Source: Paracoccaceae bacterium Fryx2 (GTDB lineage Bacteria > Pseudomonadota > Alphaproteobacteria > Rhodobacterales > Rhodobacteraceae). Taken from it: a DNA stretch of 64,000 bases. Position numbers and translations under genes: made by a program. The stretch spans positions 620,001 through 684,000 of the forward strand of contig JAVSGI010000005.1 of the NCBI GenBank assembly GCA_032334235.1. The letters are read 5' to 3'. The notes under the pieces were generated by a model. The model saw only the letters and a program-made list of their open reading frames with translations. It did no database searches and was not told the DNA's origin. Shown here one piece after another: positions 56,063-64,000 of the stretch; position 1 is the stretch's first letter, and every line of letters starts with the position of its first letter.

Positions 56063-58335
56063 CTTCCCCCCTGGGCGGCCGTGGCCATGTTCCTGCCATT
56101 GCGCGGGCGCGCGGCCCGCACTGTCCGGGGCAGACGGATCTCTGCCATCGCCCCGGCATGGTCGTTTCCTTCAAAGACGGCGGCATCGGACAATGCCAGC
56201 GCGCCGCCGTGTTCCTCGATGATCTTCTTGACGATCGGCAGGCCCAGCCCGGTGCCCTTGGCGCGCGTTGTCACATAGGGCTCGAACAGGCGCGCGCGGT
56301 CGGGCGGCAGGCCGGTGCCATTGTCGGCGATGCGGATGGTGACCAGTTCGGGGCCGGCCTCCAGGCTGATGCGGATTTCGGGCGCAAACCCATCAGGCGC
56401 GCCCTTTTCGACAAGCGATTCAATCGCTTCCCCGGCGTTCTTGATCAGGTTCGTCAGCGCCTGAGAGATCATCGTGGCGTCGATGTCCAGCAGCAGCGGG
56501 TCTGGCGGCAGGTCGGCCTGCACGCGAATGCCGGGCAGGCCCGCATCCTGCAACACCACCGCATCGCGCAGGATCTTGACCAGATCCTGTTCGCGCCGGT
56601 CGGGTTCGGGCATCCGGGCGAACTTGGAGAACTCGTCAACGATGCGGCGCAGGTCGTTGGTCTGGCGGATGATCACGTCGGCATACTGGTCAAGGTCGTC
56701 GGCCTGATCGCCCACCAGCGGGCGGAACTTGCGCTTGATGCGCTCGGCCGAAAGCTGGATCGGGGTCAGCGGGTTCTTGATCTCGTGCGCGATGCGGCGC
56801 GCCACGTCGCCCCAGGCCGCCATCCGCTGCGCCGACACGAGGTCGGTCACGTCGTCGAAGGCCACGACATAGCCTTCCAGCCGCCCCGACGCGGTGCGCC
56901 GCACCGACATGCGGACCAGCAGGCTTTCCATCCGGCCCTTGCGGGTCAGGCGCAGCTCTTCCTGTACTGCACCGCCATGCCCGTCCTGCAGCCGGTTGAA
57001 CAGGTGGGCAAACTCCGGCACGGCGATGGCAAGGTCCATGTCCTGCCAGTTGGTATTGACATCCAGCAACCGCTCCGCCGCGCGGTTGACGAAATCGACG
57101 CGGCCCTCGGCATCAAGCCCGATCACCCCGGCCGTCACCGATGACAGCACCGAATCAAACAGCCGCCGCCGCCCCTCGGTCTGGCGGTTGTTGTCGAGCA
57201 ATGCGTCGCGCTGGCCCTTCAACTGCCGGGTCATCTGGTTGAACAGGCGGCCCAGCATGGCAATCTCGTCATCGCCGTCCTCCTCGATCACCTGCACGTC
57301 AAGATCGCCGCCGCCGACCCTTTGTGCCGCCCCGGCCAGCCTCCCCACCGGCTTTGACAGCCGTTCCGCGAACCACAGCCCCAGCCAGATCGCGGCAAGG
57401 ATCAGGATCAGCGCGAAGCCCAGATACAGCAGCCCGAACTCGAACAGCAGCCGCCCGCGTTCGGCCTCCAGCTGATGGTAAAGCGCCACGGTCTCGCGCG
57501 TTTCGTCCAGCAGGCTGAGGATCGAGCCGTCGACCGTGCGCGAGACATAAAGATAGCGGTCGGCAAAGGCATCCAGATGCACCAGCGCGCGGAACTCGTT
57601 GTTCGCCCAGTCCTGGATGACAACCGTCTCGCCCGACTTCGCGCGTGCGATGTCCGCGGCCGAGGGCTGCTCGAAATCGAACAGGTAGGATTTCTCGCCC
57701 CGGGTGCGCAGCGTGCCGCTGCCGTCGATCAGGAAAGCCTCGCGCAGGCCGCGCTGGATGGCGGCCTGCCCTTGCGTCAGCAGGGGGCGCATCTGGTTAT
57801 CGGCCAGAAAGAAGGTCGATTGCTTGGCGACGTTGAGATAGGCCGAGAAAGCCTCGGCATCCTCGGTCAGGTCGCGGCGGTGCTCGCCCTCATACGCCTG
57901 CGCTGCGGACAGCGAGTTGCCGACCACCTGCCGCACCCGGTCGGAAAACCAGCCCTCCAGTCCGACATTCACCGTCAGCACGGCAAAGACCGCAACCAGC
58001 ACCGTCGGCAGCAGCGCCACCAGCGCGAACACCCCCGACAGCCGCAGGTGCAGGCGCGACCCGGCCGACTGGCGGCGGCGGTCGGCCACCATCCGCGCCA
58101 CGCGCCGCAGCACCAGCGCCGCAACCACCAGCACATAGACGAAATCGGCCAGCAGGATCAGCCGCAGCGACGGCGAACCGGCGCCCTGGTTGAACGGGCC
58201 GAGCGCCAGGAAGGTCGCAATTGTCAGCACCGGGCCCAGCAGCACGAGGCCCAGCGTCATTGCCGTCTGGAACCGCCGCTGCCGGCGCAGGCGCGACAAC
58301 CTCAGCCATGTGTTGCTGCGCAGCGCGCTTGCCAC
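56059..58335 (-). CDS. ntrY: Membrane sensor histidine kinase NtrY
   Basis: A sensor kinase of about 758 residues. Several N-terminal membrane helices (FQTAMTLGLVLLGPVLTIATFLALG, LILLADFVYVLVVAALVL, LSGVFALVALLPTVLVAVFAV) and a periplasmic sensing region lead to a further helix (LYLGFALILILAAIWLGLW). HAMP, a PAS domain (SVTAGVIGLDAEGRVDFVNR), the phospho-His box [20 protein letters not shown] and the ATPase motifs NLIKNAGEA, DNGTGLP and GTGLGLPI follow. I chose the GTG at 58335; an in-frame GTG at 58419 would add 28 residues. It overlaps ntrX and lies 100 bp behind ntrC. Confidence 0.94.
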   Translation of the reverse strand: MASALRSNTWLRLSRLRRQRRFQTAMTLGLVLLGPVLTIATFLALGPFNQGAGSPSLRLILLADFVYVLVVAALVLRRVARMVADRRRQSAGSRLHLRLSGVFALVALLPTVLVAVFAVLTVNVGLEGWFSDRVRQVVGNSLSAAQAYEGEHRRDLTEDAEAFSAYLNVAKQSTFFLADNQMRPLLTQGQAAIQRGLREAFLIDGSGTLRTRGEKSYLFDFEQPSAADIARAKSGETVVIQDWANNEFRALVHLDAFADRYLYVSRTVDGSILSLLDETRETVALYHQLEAERGRLLFEFGLLYLGFALILILAAIWLGLWFAERLSKPVGRLAGAAQRVGGGDLDVQVIEEDGDDEIAMLGRLFNQMTRQLKGQRDALLDNNRQTEGRRRLFDSVLSSVTAGVIGLDAEGRVDFVNRAAERLLDVNTNWQDMDLAIAVPEFAHLFNRLQDGHGGAVQEELRLTRKGRMESLLVRMSVRRTASGRLEGYVVAFDDVTDLVSAQRMAAWGDVARRIAHEIKNPLTPIQLSAERIKRKFRPLVGDQADDLDQYADVIIRQTNDLRRIVDEFSKFARMPEPDRREQDLVKILRDAVVLQDAGLPGIRVQADLPPDPLLLDIDATMISQALTNLIKNAGEAIESLVEKGAPDGFAPEIRISLEAGPELVTIRIADNGTGLPPDRARLFEPYVTTRAKGTGLGLPIVKKIIEEHGGALALSDAAVFEGNDHAGAMAEIRLPRTVRAARPRNGRNMATAAQGGR

Positions 58336-58435
58336 CCGAAACCGCCCTTTATCCGGGGCTGCATCGCAGGCCCACCACAATGGAAAGTAGGCGCACGTCA
58401 GGCCGAACCCAACAGACACGCCCTCTGTGGCGGTT

Positions 58436-59803
58436 TTACATCAGCTTGCGGCGGCGAGTCACGCGAATATCGAGGTCGGTGATCTTCTTGCGCAAGGTAT
58501 TGCGGTTGATTCCCAGCAGGTCGGCACATTTGGCCTGATTGCCCGCCGTGGCGTCCAGTGCGATCTCGATCAACGGGCCTTCCACCTCGCGCAGGATGCG
58601 CTGATAGACGCCGGGCGGCGGCAGCGCGCCGCCGTGCAGGTCGAAATACCGCTTGAGATGCCGCGCCACCGAGCCCGACAGCTTTTCACCCTCGCCGCCG
58701 CCGCCGCGCAGCGGTTCCAGCGCTGGCTGGCTGCCCAGCGCCGATTCGACCTCGGCGCGCGAAATCTCGGGTTCGGCAGAGGTCACCATCAGGCGGCGCA
58801 GCGTGTTTTCAAGCTGGCGCACGTTGCCGGGCCAGCCATAGGCGCGCACCAGATCGCGGGCCTCGTTCGACAGGCGGCGGATCGAGCCGAAGTCGCGCTC
58901 GCTCCGCGCCAGGAAATGGTCGGCCAGCAGCGGGATGTCGTCGACCCGGTCGCGCAGGCTGGGCACATGCAGCGTCACGCCGCCCAGCCGGTAGAACAGA
59001 TCCTGCCGGAAGCTGCCCGCATCCATCCGGGCGGCAAGGTCGGTCTGGCTGGTCGCCATGATGCGCGGCGCCGATGACCCCAGCGCGTCGAGCATCCGCA
59101 CGATGCGGGCCTGCGTCTCGTCGTCGTAGTCCGCGACCTCGTCGAACACGAGGCTGCCGCCCTTGGCGCGGGCCAGCAGCGTGGCGGGCCCGTCCATCCC
59201 CTGCAGGTCGCCCGCCTGCGCCACCACGAAGGGCTGGCTGCGCCGGTCGGAAAAGTCGTGGATCGCGCGGGCGATCAGCGACTTGCCGGTGCCCGATTCG
59301 CCGGTGACCAGCACCGCGAGGTCGGTGTTCATCACCCGCGCCACCAGCCGGTAAAGCGCCTGCATCGCGGCGGTGCGGCCAACCAGCGGCAGATCGTCGA
59401 CCGGTTCGCGCGGCGGGGCGGCGCGGGCCGGGGCGCGGCGCTTGAGGTCCAGCGCGCGGGCCGAGCGTTTCATCAGGTCTGGCAGATCGAACGGCTTGGG
59501 CAGATAGTCGTAGGCCTCGGCCTCGGCGGCCTGGATCGCCGTCATGATGGTGTTCTGCGCCGAGATCACGATCACCGGCAGGCCGGGACGCAGCTTGCCG
59601 ATGCGGGGCAGCGCCTCCAGCCCGTTGCCGTCGGGCATGACCACATCCGAGATCACCAGATCGCCCTTGCCCTCTTCGACCCAGCGCATCAGCGTCATCA
59701 GCGACGACGTGGCATGGACCTTGCAGCCCGCCCGCGTCAGCGCCTGCGTCAGGACCGTGCGGATTGTCCGGTCGTCGTCCGCCACCAGAACCGTGCCATC
59801 CAT
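58436..59803 (-). CDS. ntrC: Nitrogen regulator NtrC, Rhodobacter type without GAFTGA
   Basis: A 455-residue response regulator. The receiver has phosphoacceptor Asp53 (ISDVVMPDG) and Lys103, followed by an AAA+ domain with Walker [10 protein letters not shown] (168-176) and Walker [12 protein letters not shown]. The C-terminal Fis-type helix-turn-helix is [20 protein letters not shown]. The region that should contain GAFTGA reads [19 protein letters not shown]. Rhodobacter capsulatus NtrC likewise lacks this loop and activates sigma-70 promoters, so the same mechanism is inferred. Start and ntrB stop overlap by one base (TGATG). Confidence 0.95.
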   Translation of the reverse strand: MDGTVLVADDDRTIRTVLTQALTRAGCKVHATSSLMTLMRWVEEGKGDLVISDVVMPDGNGLEALPRIGKLRPGLPVIVISAQNTIMTAIQAAEAEAYDYLPKPFDLPDLMKRSARALDLKRRAPARAAPPREPVDDLPLVGRTAAMQALYRLVARVMNTDLAVLVTGESGTGKSLIARAIHDFSDRRSQPFVVAQAGDLQGMDGPATLLARAKGGSLVFDEVADYDDETQARIVRMLDALGSSAPRIMATSQTDLAARMDAGSFRQDLFYRLGGVTLHVPSLRDRVDDIPLLADHFLARSERDFGSIRRLSNEARDLVRAYGWPGNVRQLENTLRRLMVTSAEPEISRAEVESALGSQPALEPLRGGGGEGEKLSGSVARHLKRYFDLHGGALPPPGVYQRILREVEGPLIEIALDATAGNQAKCADLLGINRNTLRKKITDLDIRVTRRRKLM

Positions 59804-60909
59804 CAGCCTGTCTCCTTGTCATTGCGCACCCTGTCCCGGGGTGCGACGGGCAGCGAGACGCGAAACACGGTGCGTCCTGGCACCGAGTCGACCGCTATCC
59901 AGCCGTCGTGGTCCGTCACGATCTTCGACACCAGCGCGAGGCCCAGCCCCGTGCCGTTTTCGCGCCCCGAAACGAAGGGCTCGAATATCTGGGCGGCGAT
60001 GGCAGGGGGCAGGCCCGGGCCATCGTCGATGATCTCTATCTGCAGGGGCAAGGGGTTGCCCGGCCCGTCCTTCAGCCGCAGCCGCAGCGCGAGGTCATAG
60101 AAGGTGCGCAGCCGGATGATGCCGCCCTGCACCCCCGCCGCCTCGGCCGCGTTCTTTATCAGGTTCAGGAACACCTGCATCAGCTGGTCGGGGTCGGCAA
60201 AGGTGGGGGGCAAGGACGGATCGTAATCCTCGATGATCGTCATCCGCGCGGCAAAGCCGACCAGTGCGGACTTGCGCGCCCGGTCGAGCGCGTCGTGGAT
60301 GTTCACCGCGCGGCGGTCCGGCGGGCGCAGGTTGCCGAACTGTTCGACCTGTTCCAGCAGCTTCACGATTCGGCGGGTTTCCTCCACGATCAGGTCGGTC
60401 AGCTCGCGGTCCTCGGGCCCCGCGTTCATCGAGATCAGCTGCGCCGCCCCCGAGATGCCGGCCAGCGGGTTCTTGATCTCGTGCGCCAGCATCTCGGCCA
60501 TGCCGATCGCCGACCGCGCGGCACGCTTGCCGCTCATCGCGCGGCCCAGCCGGTCGGCAATCTCGCGCGGCGAGATCAGCAGCATGATGATGTCGGGGTT
60601 GTCGTTCATCGGCGCGATCTGGATGTTGCACTGCATCGGCGGACGCTCGCCGGTCGTGACATCGACATCGTTGATGAACAGCGCCGACTGGTTGGCGCGC
60701 GCCCGGCTCAACGCCTCGTCCAGCGGCGCGTCGATCAGCAGCCGGTCGAAGGCGGGCAGGCCCTTCAGGCTGCGGCAGGAGGCGTTGAGGAACTGCTCTG
60801 CCGCCGGATTGGCCTCGACGATCAGGCCGGCCGCGTCGATCAGCAGGGCCGGCACCGGCAGGCTGGCCCAGATCACGCCCGGCACCGGATAGGGTTGACG
60901 ATAGGTCAT
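59803..60909 (-). CDS. ntrB: Nitrogen sensor kinase/phosphatase NtrB
   Basis: A 368-residue cytoplasmic histidine kinase that phosphorylates or dephosphorylates NtrC under PII control. An N-terminal PAS domain ([20 protein letters not shown]) is followed by the phospho-His143 in [20 protein letters not shown] and the kinase boxes [18 protein letters not shown] and [13 protein letters not shown]. There are no membrane helices. It overlaps the dusB stop by ATGA upstream and the ntrC start downstream, so dusB-ntrB-ntrC are translationally coupled. Confidence 0.95.
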   Translation of the reverse strand: MTYRQPYPVPGVIWASLPVPALLIDAAGLIVEANPAAEQFLNASCRSLKGLPAFDRLLIDAPLDEALSRARANQSALFINDVDVTTGERPPMQCNIQIAPMNDNPDIIMLLISPREIADRLGRAMSGKRAARSAIGMAEMLAHEIKNPLAGISGAAQLISMNAGPEDRELTDLIVEETRRIVKLLEQVEQFGNLRPPDRRAVNIHDALDRARKSALVGFAARMTIIEDYDPSLPPTFADPDQLMQVFLNLIKNAAEAAGVQGGIIRLRTFYDLALRLRLKDGPGNPLPLQIEIIDDGPGLPPAIAAQIFEPFVSGRENGTGLGLALVSKIVTDHDGWIAVDSVPGRTVFRVSLPVAPRDRVRNDKETG

Positions 60910-61886
60910 GCCGCGGCCCTTTCCTGCGCGCCGAAGGCGAGGCGCAGGGCGGCGATCACCTGCGCGGGCACCTCGTCGCGCAGGATCGCGGCGCGATGCG
61001 CCTCCAGGCCCGCGGTTTCCAGATACCAGCCAAGGTGCTTGCGCGCGACCTTCAGCCCCAGCGCGGTGCCGTAGAAATCCAGCATCGCCTCGTAATGCCC
61101 GATCACCAGATCGGCCAGCGCATCGCCCTGAGGCACCTCGGGTTCGGGCGTGCCGTAAAGCGCCGCCGCAATCTGCGCCAAGAGCCAGGGCCGCCCCTGC
61201 GCGCCGCGCCCCACCATCACCCCGTCGGCGCCCGAAGCCGCCAGCGCCTGCATCGCCCGGAGCGGCCCCGTGATGTCGCCATTGGCGATCACCGGAATGC
61301 GCAGTGCGCGCTTGACCGCGCCGATCGCCGCCCAGTCGGCGCTGCCGGTGTAGAACTGGCAGCGGGTGCGGCCGTGAATCGTCACCATCGCAACCCCGGC
61401 CGCCTCTGCCCGCCGTGCCAGCTCGGGCGCATTCATCAGGCCATCATCCCAGCCCAGCCGGGTTTTCAGCGTGACCGGCACCGACACCGCCGCCACCACG
61501 GCGTCGATCAGAGTCAGCGCATGGTCGAGATCCTTCATCAGCGCCGACCCGGACCAGCCGTTGGTCACCTTGCGCGCCGGGCAGCCCATGTTGATGTCGA
61601 TCACCCGCGCGCCCTGCGATTCGACGAAGCGGGCGGCCTCGGCCATCCAGTGCGGCTCGCGCCCGGCAAGCTGGACGGCGGTCGCCGCCTGATCGAAGCC
61701 GAGTTCCGCCCGCGCCCGCGCCATCGGGCTGGCCTGCACCACCTCTTGCGAGGCCACCATTTCCGAAACCACCAGCCCCGCGCCGAAGCTTGCAACCAGC
61801 CTGCGGAACGGCAGATCGGTGATCCCGGCCAGCGGTGCCAGCAGGACCGGGGGGGCGATGGTCAGATCGGCCAGTTGAAGGGGCAA
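60906..61886 (-). CDS. dusB: tRNA-dihydrouridine synthase DusB (NifR3)
   Basis: A flavoenzyme of about 326 residues that reduces uridines in the D-loop of tRNA. It has the N-terminal ADLTIAPPVLLAPLAGITDL, VVSEMVASQEVV and ARVIDINMGCPARKVTNGWS. The catalytic Cys is in NMGCPARKV, and the FMN-binding VTIHGRTRCQFYTG and PVIANGDITGP follow. I prefer the TTG at 61886, with AAGGA about 8 bases upstream and immediately before the conserved domain. The in-frame ATG at 61985 adds 33 residues resembling no domain. It is the first gene of the ntr operon, the place historically called nifR3 in Rhodobacter. Confidence 0.93.
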   Translation of the reverse strand: MPLQLADLTIAPPVLLAPLAGITDLPFRRLVASFGAGLVVSEMVASQEVVQASPMARARAELGFDQAATAVQLAGREPHWMAEAARFVESQGARVIDINMGCPARKVTNGWSGSALMKDLDHALTLIDAVVAAVSVPVTLKTRLGWDDGLMNAPELARRAEAAGVAMVTIHGRTRCQFYTGSADWAAIGAVKRALRIPVIANGDITGPLRAMQALAASGADGVMVGRGAQGRPWLLAQIAAALYGTPEPEVPQGDALADLVIGHYEAMLDFYGTALGLKVARKHLGWYLETAGLEAHRAAILRDEVPAQVIAALRLAFGAQERAAA

Positions 61887-62089
61887 GTGCCTAATCCTTG
61901 TGCGTCTTGGCTCAGGTAAAGCTGAATCCGGGGGAAGACAAATCAACTCGGGCGATTCGCTGTCTGAAAAATGCGCTGTGCCCAAAATTTAATCGCCCTG
62001 CCGGAAGCCGCGTCATCTGGCGACAGGCAGCGCGATTGCACAGGCCCGGCGCTTGGCCTAAGGACATGCCCAAAGAGGACGAAAGCCGT

Positions 62090-63226
62090 ATGACAACAGC
62101 CGCGATCATCGTTGCCGCCGGGCGGGGCAGCCGCGCCGGGGGTGCCGTGCCGAAGCAATGGCAGATGCTGGCCGGGCGCCCGGTGCTGGCCCATACGCTG
62201 GCCGCCTTCGAGGACATGCCGCGCGTGCTGGTGATCCACCCCGACGACCGCGACCGCGCCGAGGCTTTGGGCAGCGACGCGCTGCTGGTCGAGGGGGGGG
62301 CCTCGCGCGCGGCCTCGGTCGCGGCCGCGCTGGAGGCGCTGGCGGGCAGCGGCGTCACGCGCGTGCTGATCCATGACGGCGCGCGGCCGCTGGTGACGCG
62401 GGCGGTGATTGCCCGGCTGATCGGCGCACTGGACGCGGCACCGGGGGCGGCGCCGGCGCTGGCGGTGACCGATGCGCTGTGGCGCGGCGCGGGCGGCGTG
62501 GTTTCGGGCACCCAGGACCGGGAAGGGCTTTACCGCGCCCAGACACCGCAGGCGTTCCACTATGACGCCATTCTTGCCGCGCACCGCGCCCATCCCGGCG
62601 GCGCGGCCGATGATGTCGAGGTGGCGCGCGCCGCGGGCCTTGACGTGGCAATCGTCGAGGGCGACGAAGACAACCTCAAGCTCACCTTCCCCGGCGATTT
62701 CGCCCGGGCCGAGCGTTTGATTCAGGAAAGGTTCCGCATGGATATCCGGCTTGGCAACGGTTTCGACGTTCATGCCTTCTGCCCGGGCGACCATGTCTGG
62801 CTCTGCGGGGTGCAGGTGCCGCATGGCAAGGGGCTCCTGGGCCACTCCGACGCCGATGTGGGAATGCACGCGCTGACCGACGCGATCTACGGCGCGCTGG
62901 CCGAAGGCGACATCGGCACCCATTTCCCGCCCTCCGACCCGCAGTGGAAGGGGGCGGCCTCGCACATCTTCCTTTCCCACGCCATGGGCCGGATCGCCGC
63001 GCGCGGCTACCGGCTGGGCAATGCCGACGTGACGCTGATCTGCGAGCGCCCGAAGATCGGGCCGCAGGCCGACGCGATGCGCGCCGCTCTGGCGGCGATC
63101 ATGGGGATCGAGGTCGGGCGTATCAGCGTCAAGGCCACCACCTCGGAACGGCTGGGCTTCACCGGGCGCGAAGAGGGCATCGCGGCGCTGGCCACCGTCA
63201 CGCTGGTCGCGGCGGGGCCCGCATGA
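62090..63226 (+). CDS. ispDF: Bifunctional IspD/IspF (MEP pathway)
   Basis: A 378-residue fused enzyme of isoprenoid synthesis. The N-terminal IspD domain (residues 1 to about 215: [39 protein letters not shown]) makes CDP-methylerythritol. The C-terminal IspF domain begins at Met217 ([47 protein letters not shown]) and forms the cyclodiphosphate. The missing IspE step is elsewhere, as is normal for the fused alphaproteobacterial enzyme. The start at 62090 is favoured over 62066 (MPKEDESR). Its stop overlaps the pgpA start by four bases. It is divergent from dusB. Confidence 0.95.
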   Translation: MTTAAIIVAAGRGSRAGGAVPKQWQMLAGRPVLAHTLAAFEDMPRVLVIHPDDRDRAEALGSDALLVEGGASRAASVAAALEALAGSGVTRVLIHDGARPLVTRAVIARLIGALDAAPGAAPALAVTDALWRGAGGVVSGTQDREGLYRAQTPQAFHYDAILAAHRAHPGGAADDVEVARAAGLDVAIVEGDEDNLKLTFPGDFARAERLIQERFRMDIRLGNGFDVHAFCPGDHVWLCGVQVPHGKGLLGHSDADVGMHALTDAIYGALAEGDIGTHFPPSDPQWKGAASHIFLSHAMGRIAARGYRLGNADVTLICERPKIGPQADAMRAALAAIMGIEVGRISVKATTSERLGFTGREEGIAALATVTLVAAGPA

Positions 63227-63720
63227 CGGTCAGCCGGGCGGTCAGCATCTTTTTCGGCGCGGGGCTGCTGCGCCCGGCCCCCGGCACCTGGGGCTCGGCG
63301 GTCGCGGTGGCGCTGGGGCTGGTGATCCACGGCATCGGCAGCTTCCCGCTGCTGGCGATGGCGACGCTGGCCGCCACCGGCTGGGGCTTCTGGGCAGTGG
63401 AAAGGGAACTGGCCGACCGCCCCGGCGCCGACCCGTCGGAAGTGGTGATCGACGAGGTGGCGGGGCAATGGCTGGCGCTGCTGGCGCCGTCGTTCGGGTT
63501 CTGGATGATGGGGCTCGACTCCTGGAACTTCCCATATCCCGGCTGGCTTGGCGCCTTCCTGTTCTTCCGGCTGTTCGACATCTGGAAACCCTGGATCATC
63601 GGCCGGGCCGACCGGCGCGGCGATGCGGCGGGGGTGATGCTGGATGACCTCTGGGCCGGGCTGTTCGCCGGGATCGCCACGATGATCGCGGCCGGCGTCG
63701 CGCATGGGGTGCTGATGTGA
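63223..63720 (+). CDS. pgpA: Phosphatidylglycerophosphatase A
   Basis: A 165-residue inner membrane phosphatase converting phosphatidylglycerophosphate to phosphatidylglycerol. It has [20 protein letters not shown] at the N-terminus, the conserved acidic motif [34 protein letters not shown] and [14 protein letters not shown], with three to four hydrophobic helices. The overlap with ispDF (ATGA) and with the following cinA-like gene (GTGA) shows a tightly packed operon. The family is recognised with confidence by the PGTW, DE and LDD motifs. Confidence 0.93.
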   Translation: MTVSRAVSIFFGAGLLRPAPGTWGSAVAVALGLVIHGIGSFPLLAMATLAATGWGFWAVERELADRPGADPSEVVIDEVAGQWLALLAPSFGFWMMGLDSWNFPYPGWLGAFLFFRLFDIWKPWIIGRADRRGDAAGVMLDDLWAGLFAGIATMIAAGVAHGVLM

Positions 63721-64000
63721 CCGCCGCCGCCGTGCTCGACGCTGCCCGCCGCAAGGGCCTGCGCATCGCCACGGCGGAAAGCTGCACCGGCGGGCTGGTC
63801 TCGGCGGCGCTGACCGACGTGGCGGGATCGTCGGACGTGTTCGAGCGCGGCTTCGTCACCTATTCCAACGCGGCCAAGGTCGAGATGCTGGGGGTTCGGC
63901 CGGAAACCCTGGCGGCGGTGGGCGCGGTGTCGGAGGAGGTGGCGCGCGAGATGGCCGCAGGGGCGCTCAGCCACTCGCAGGCGGGGCTGGCGGTCTCGGT
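63717..64000 (+). CDS. CinA family protein (nicotinamide-nucleotide amidase domain), truncated by the window end
   Basis: 94 codons are visible from a GTG start overlapping the pgpA stop (GTGA). The sequence [20 protein letters not shown] followed by ESCTGGLVSAALTDVAGSS, then VFERGFVTYSNAAKVEML and VSEEVAREMAAGAL, is the C-terminal CinA (PncC) domain beginning at its first residues. This is therefore the stand-alone short form, which deamidates nicotinamide mononucleotide in NAD recycling. The ESCTGG motif holds the catalytic Ser. The C-terminal part lies outside the window. Confidence 0.9.
   Translation, partial: MTAAAVLDAARRKGLRIATAESCTGGLVSAALTDVAGSSDVFERGFVTYSNAAKVEMLGVRPETLAAVGAVSEEVAREMAAGALSHSQAGLAVS

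Overview
The window is GC-rich (about two thirds G+C by eye), densely coding, and reads as the chromosome of a member of the Rhodobacteraceae (Alphaproteobacteria). The strongest clue is the nifR3(dusB)-ntrB-ntrC-ntrY-ntrX block, arranged as in Rhodobacter, with NtrC and NtrX both lacking the sigma-54 contact motif GAFTGA. Also consistent are a cysteine-free, Mg-type HemB, fused IspDF, 3-hydroxybutyrate dehydrogenase, an entericidin, hfq-hflX behind trkAH, and intergenic repeat families. No photosynthesis, phage, CRISPR or insertion-sequence genes were seen. The taxonomic call is inference from gene content.

Layout. 1-3 kb (minus): the end of a CoA-transferase gene, then a four-gene C1 operon (Virulence_fact-type protein, MetF-like reductase, methyltetrahydrofolate methyltransferase, 76-aa protein) with a CtrA-type box inside it. 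3-5.2 kb: ppx/gppA and rlmE. 5.2-10.4 kb: DUF882 protein, then L,D-transpeptidase, LpxD, acyl carrier protein and ketosynthase (cell envelope). 10.4-13.2 kb: a tandem repeat, ialB, two candidate small RNAs and a HerA-like ATPase. 13.3-19.2 kb: CorC-type protein, XerD, a large exported protein and a 44-aa membrane protein, divergent from aroK-aroB. 19.3-25 kb: small unknown gene, YdcF, tRNA-Gln, two flavoproteins, a LuxR solo and a LysE exporter. 25-31 kb: rpsB-tsf, psuK-psuG, DUF502, bdhA and a candidate small RNA. 31-38.8 kb: peptide-binding protein, entericidin, an orphan c-haem HAMP sensor, 0.9 kb of repetitive C-rich DNA, an acyl-CoA synthetase, a DsbA-like protein and an MFS pump. 38.8-46 kb: mfd, a membrane protein, hemB, a SYLF lipoprotein and an unrecognised 344-aa protein. 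46-51.5 kb: dehydrogenase, penicillin acylase, GNAT, hflX and hfq. 51.6-62 kb: trkH, trkA, ntrX, ntrY, ntrC, ntrB and dusB, all leftward. 62-64 kb: ispDF, pgpA and cinA.

How the genes work together. The right third is a nitrogen-regulation and potassium-uptake block in which coding overlaps (ATGA, TGATG) point to translational coupling. The 6-10 kb block combines peptidoglycan cross-linking with a dedicated acyl-ACP and lipid A acyltransferase module. The C1 operon would move methyl groups from a corrinoid carrier to tetrahydrofolate and oxidise them, but no corrinoid protein or substrate-specific methyltransferase is visible here.

The least explained DNA is: three promoter/terminator pairs with no protein gene between them (near 11.4, 11.6 and 30.9 kb); the C-rich repeat region at 34.4-35.2 kb; recurring 19-nt hairpins and CAAATATCC-type repeats at gene ends; the output-less haem sensor; and the 344-aa orphan.
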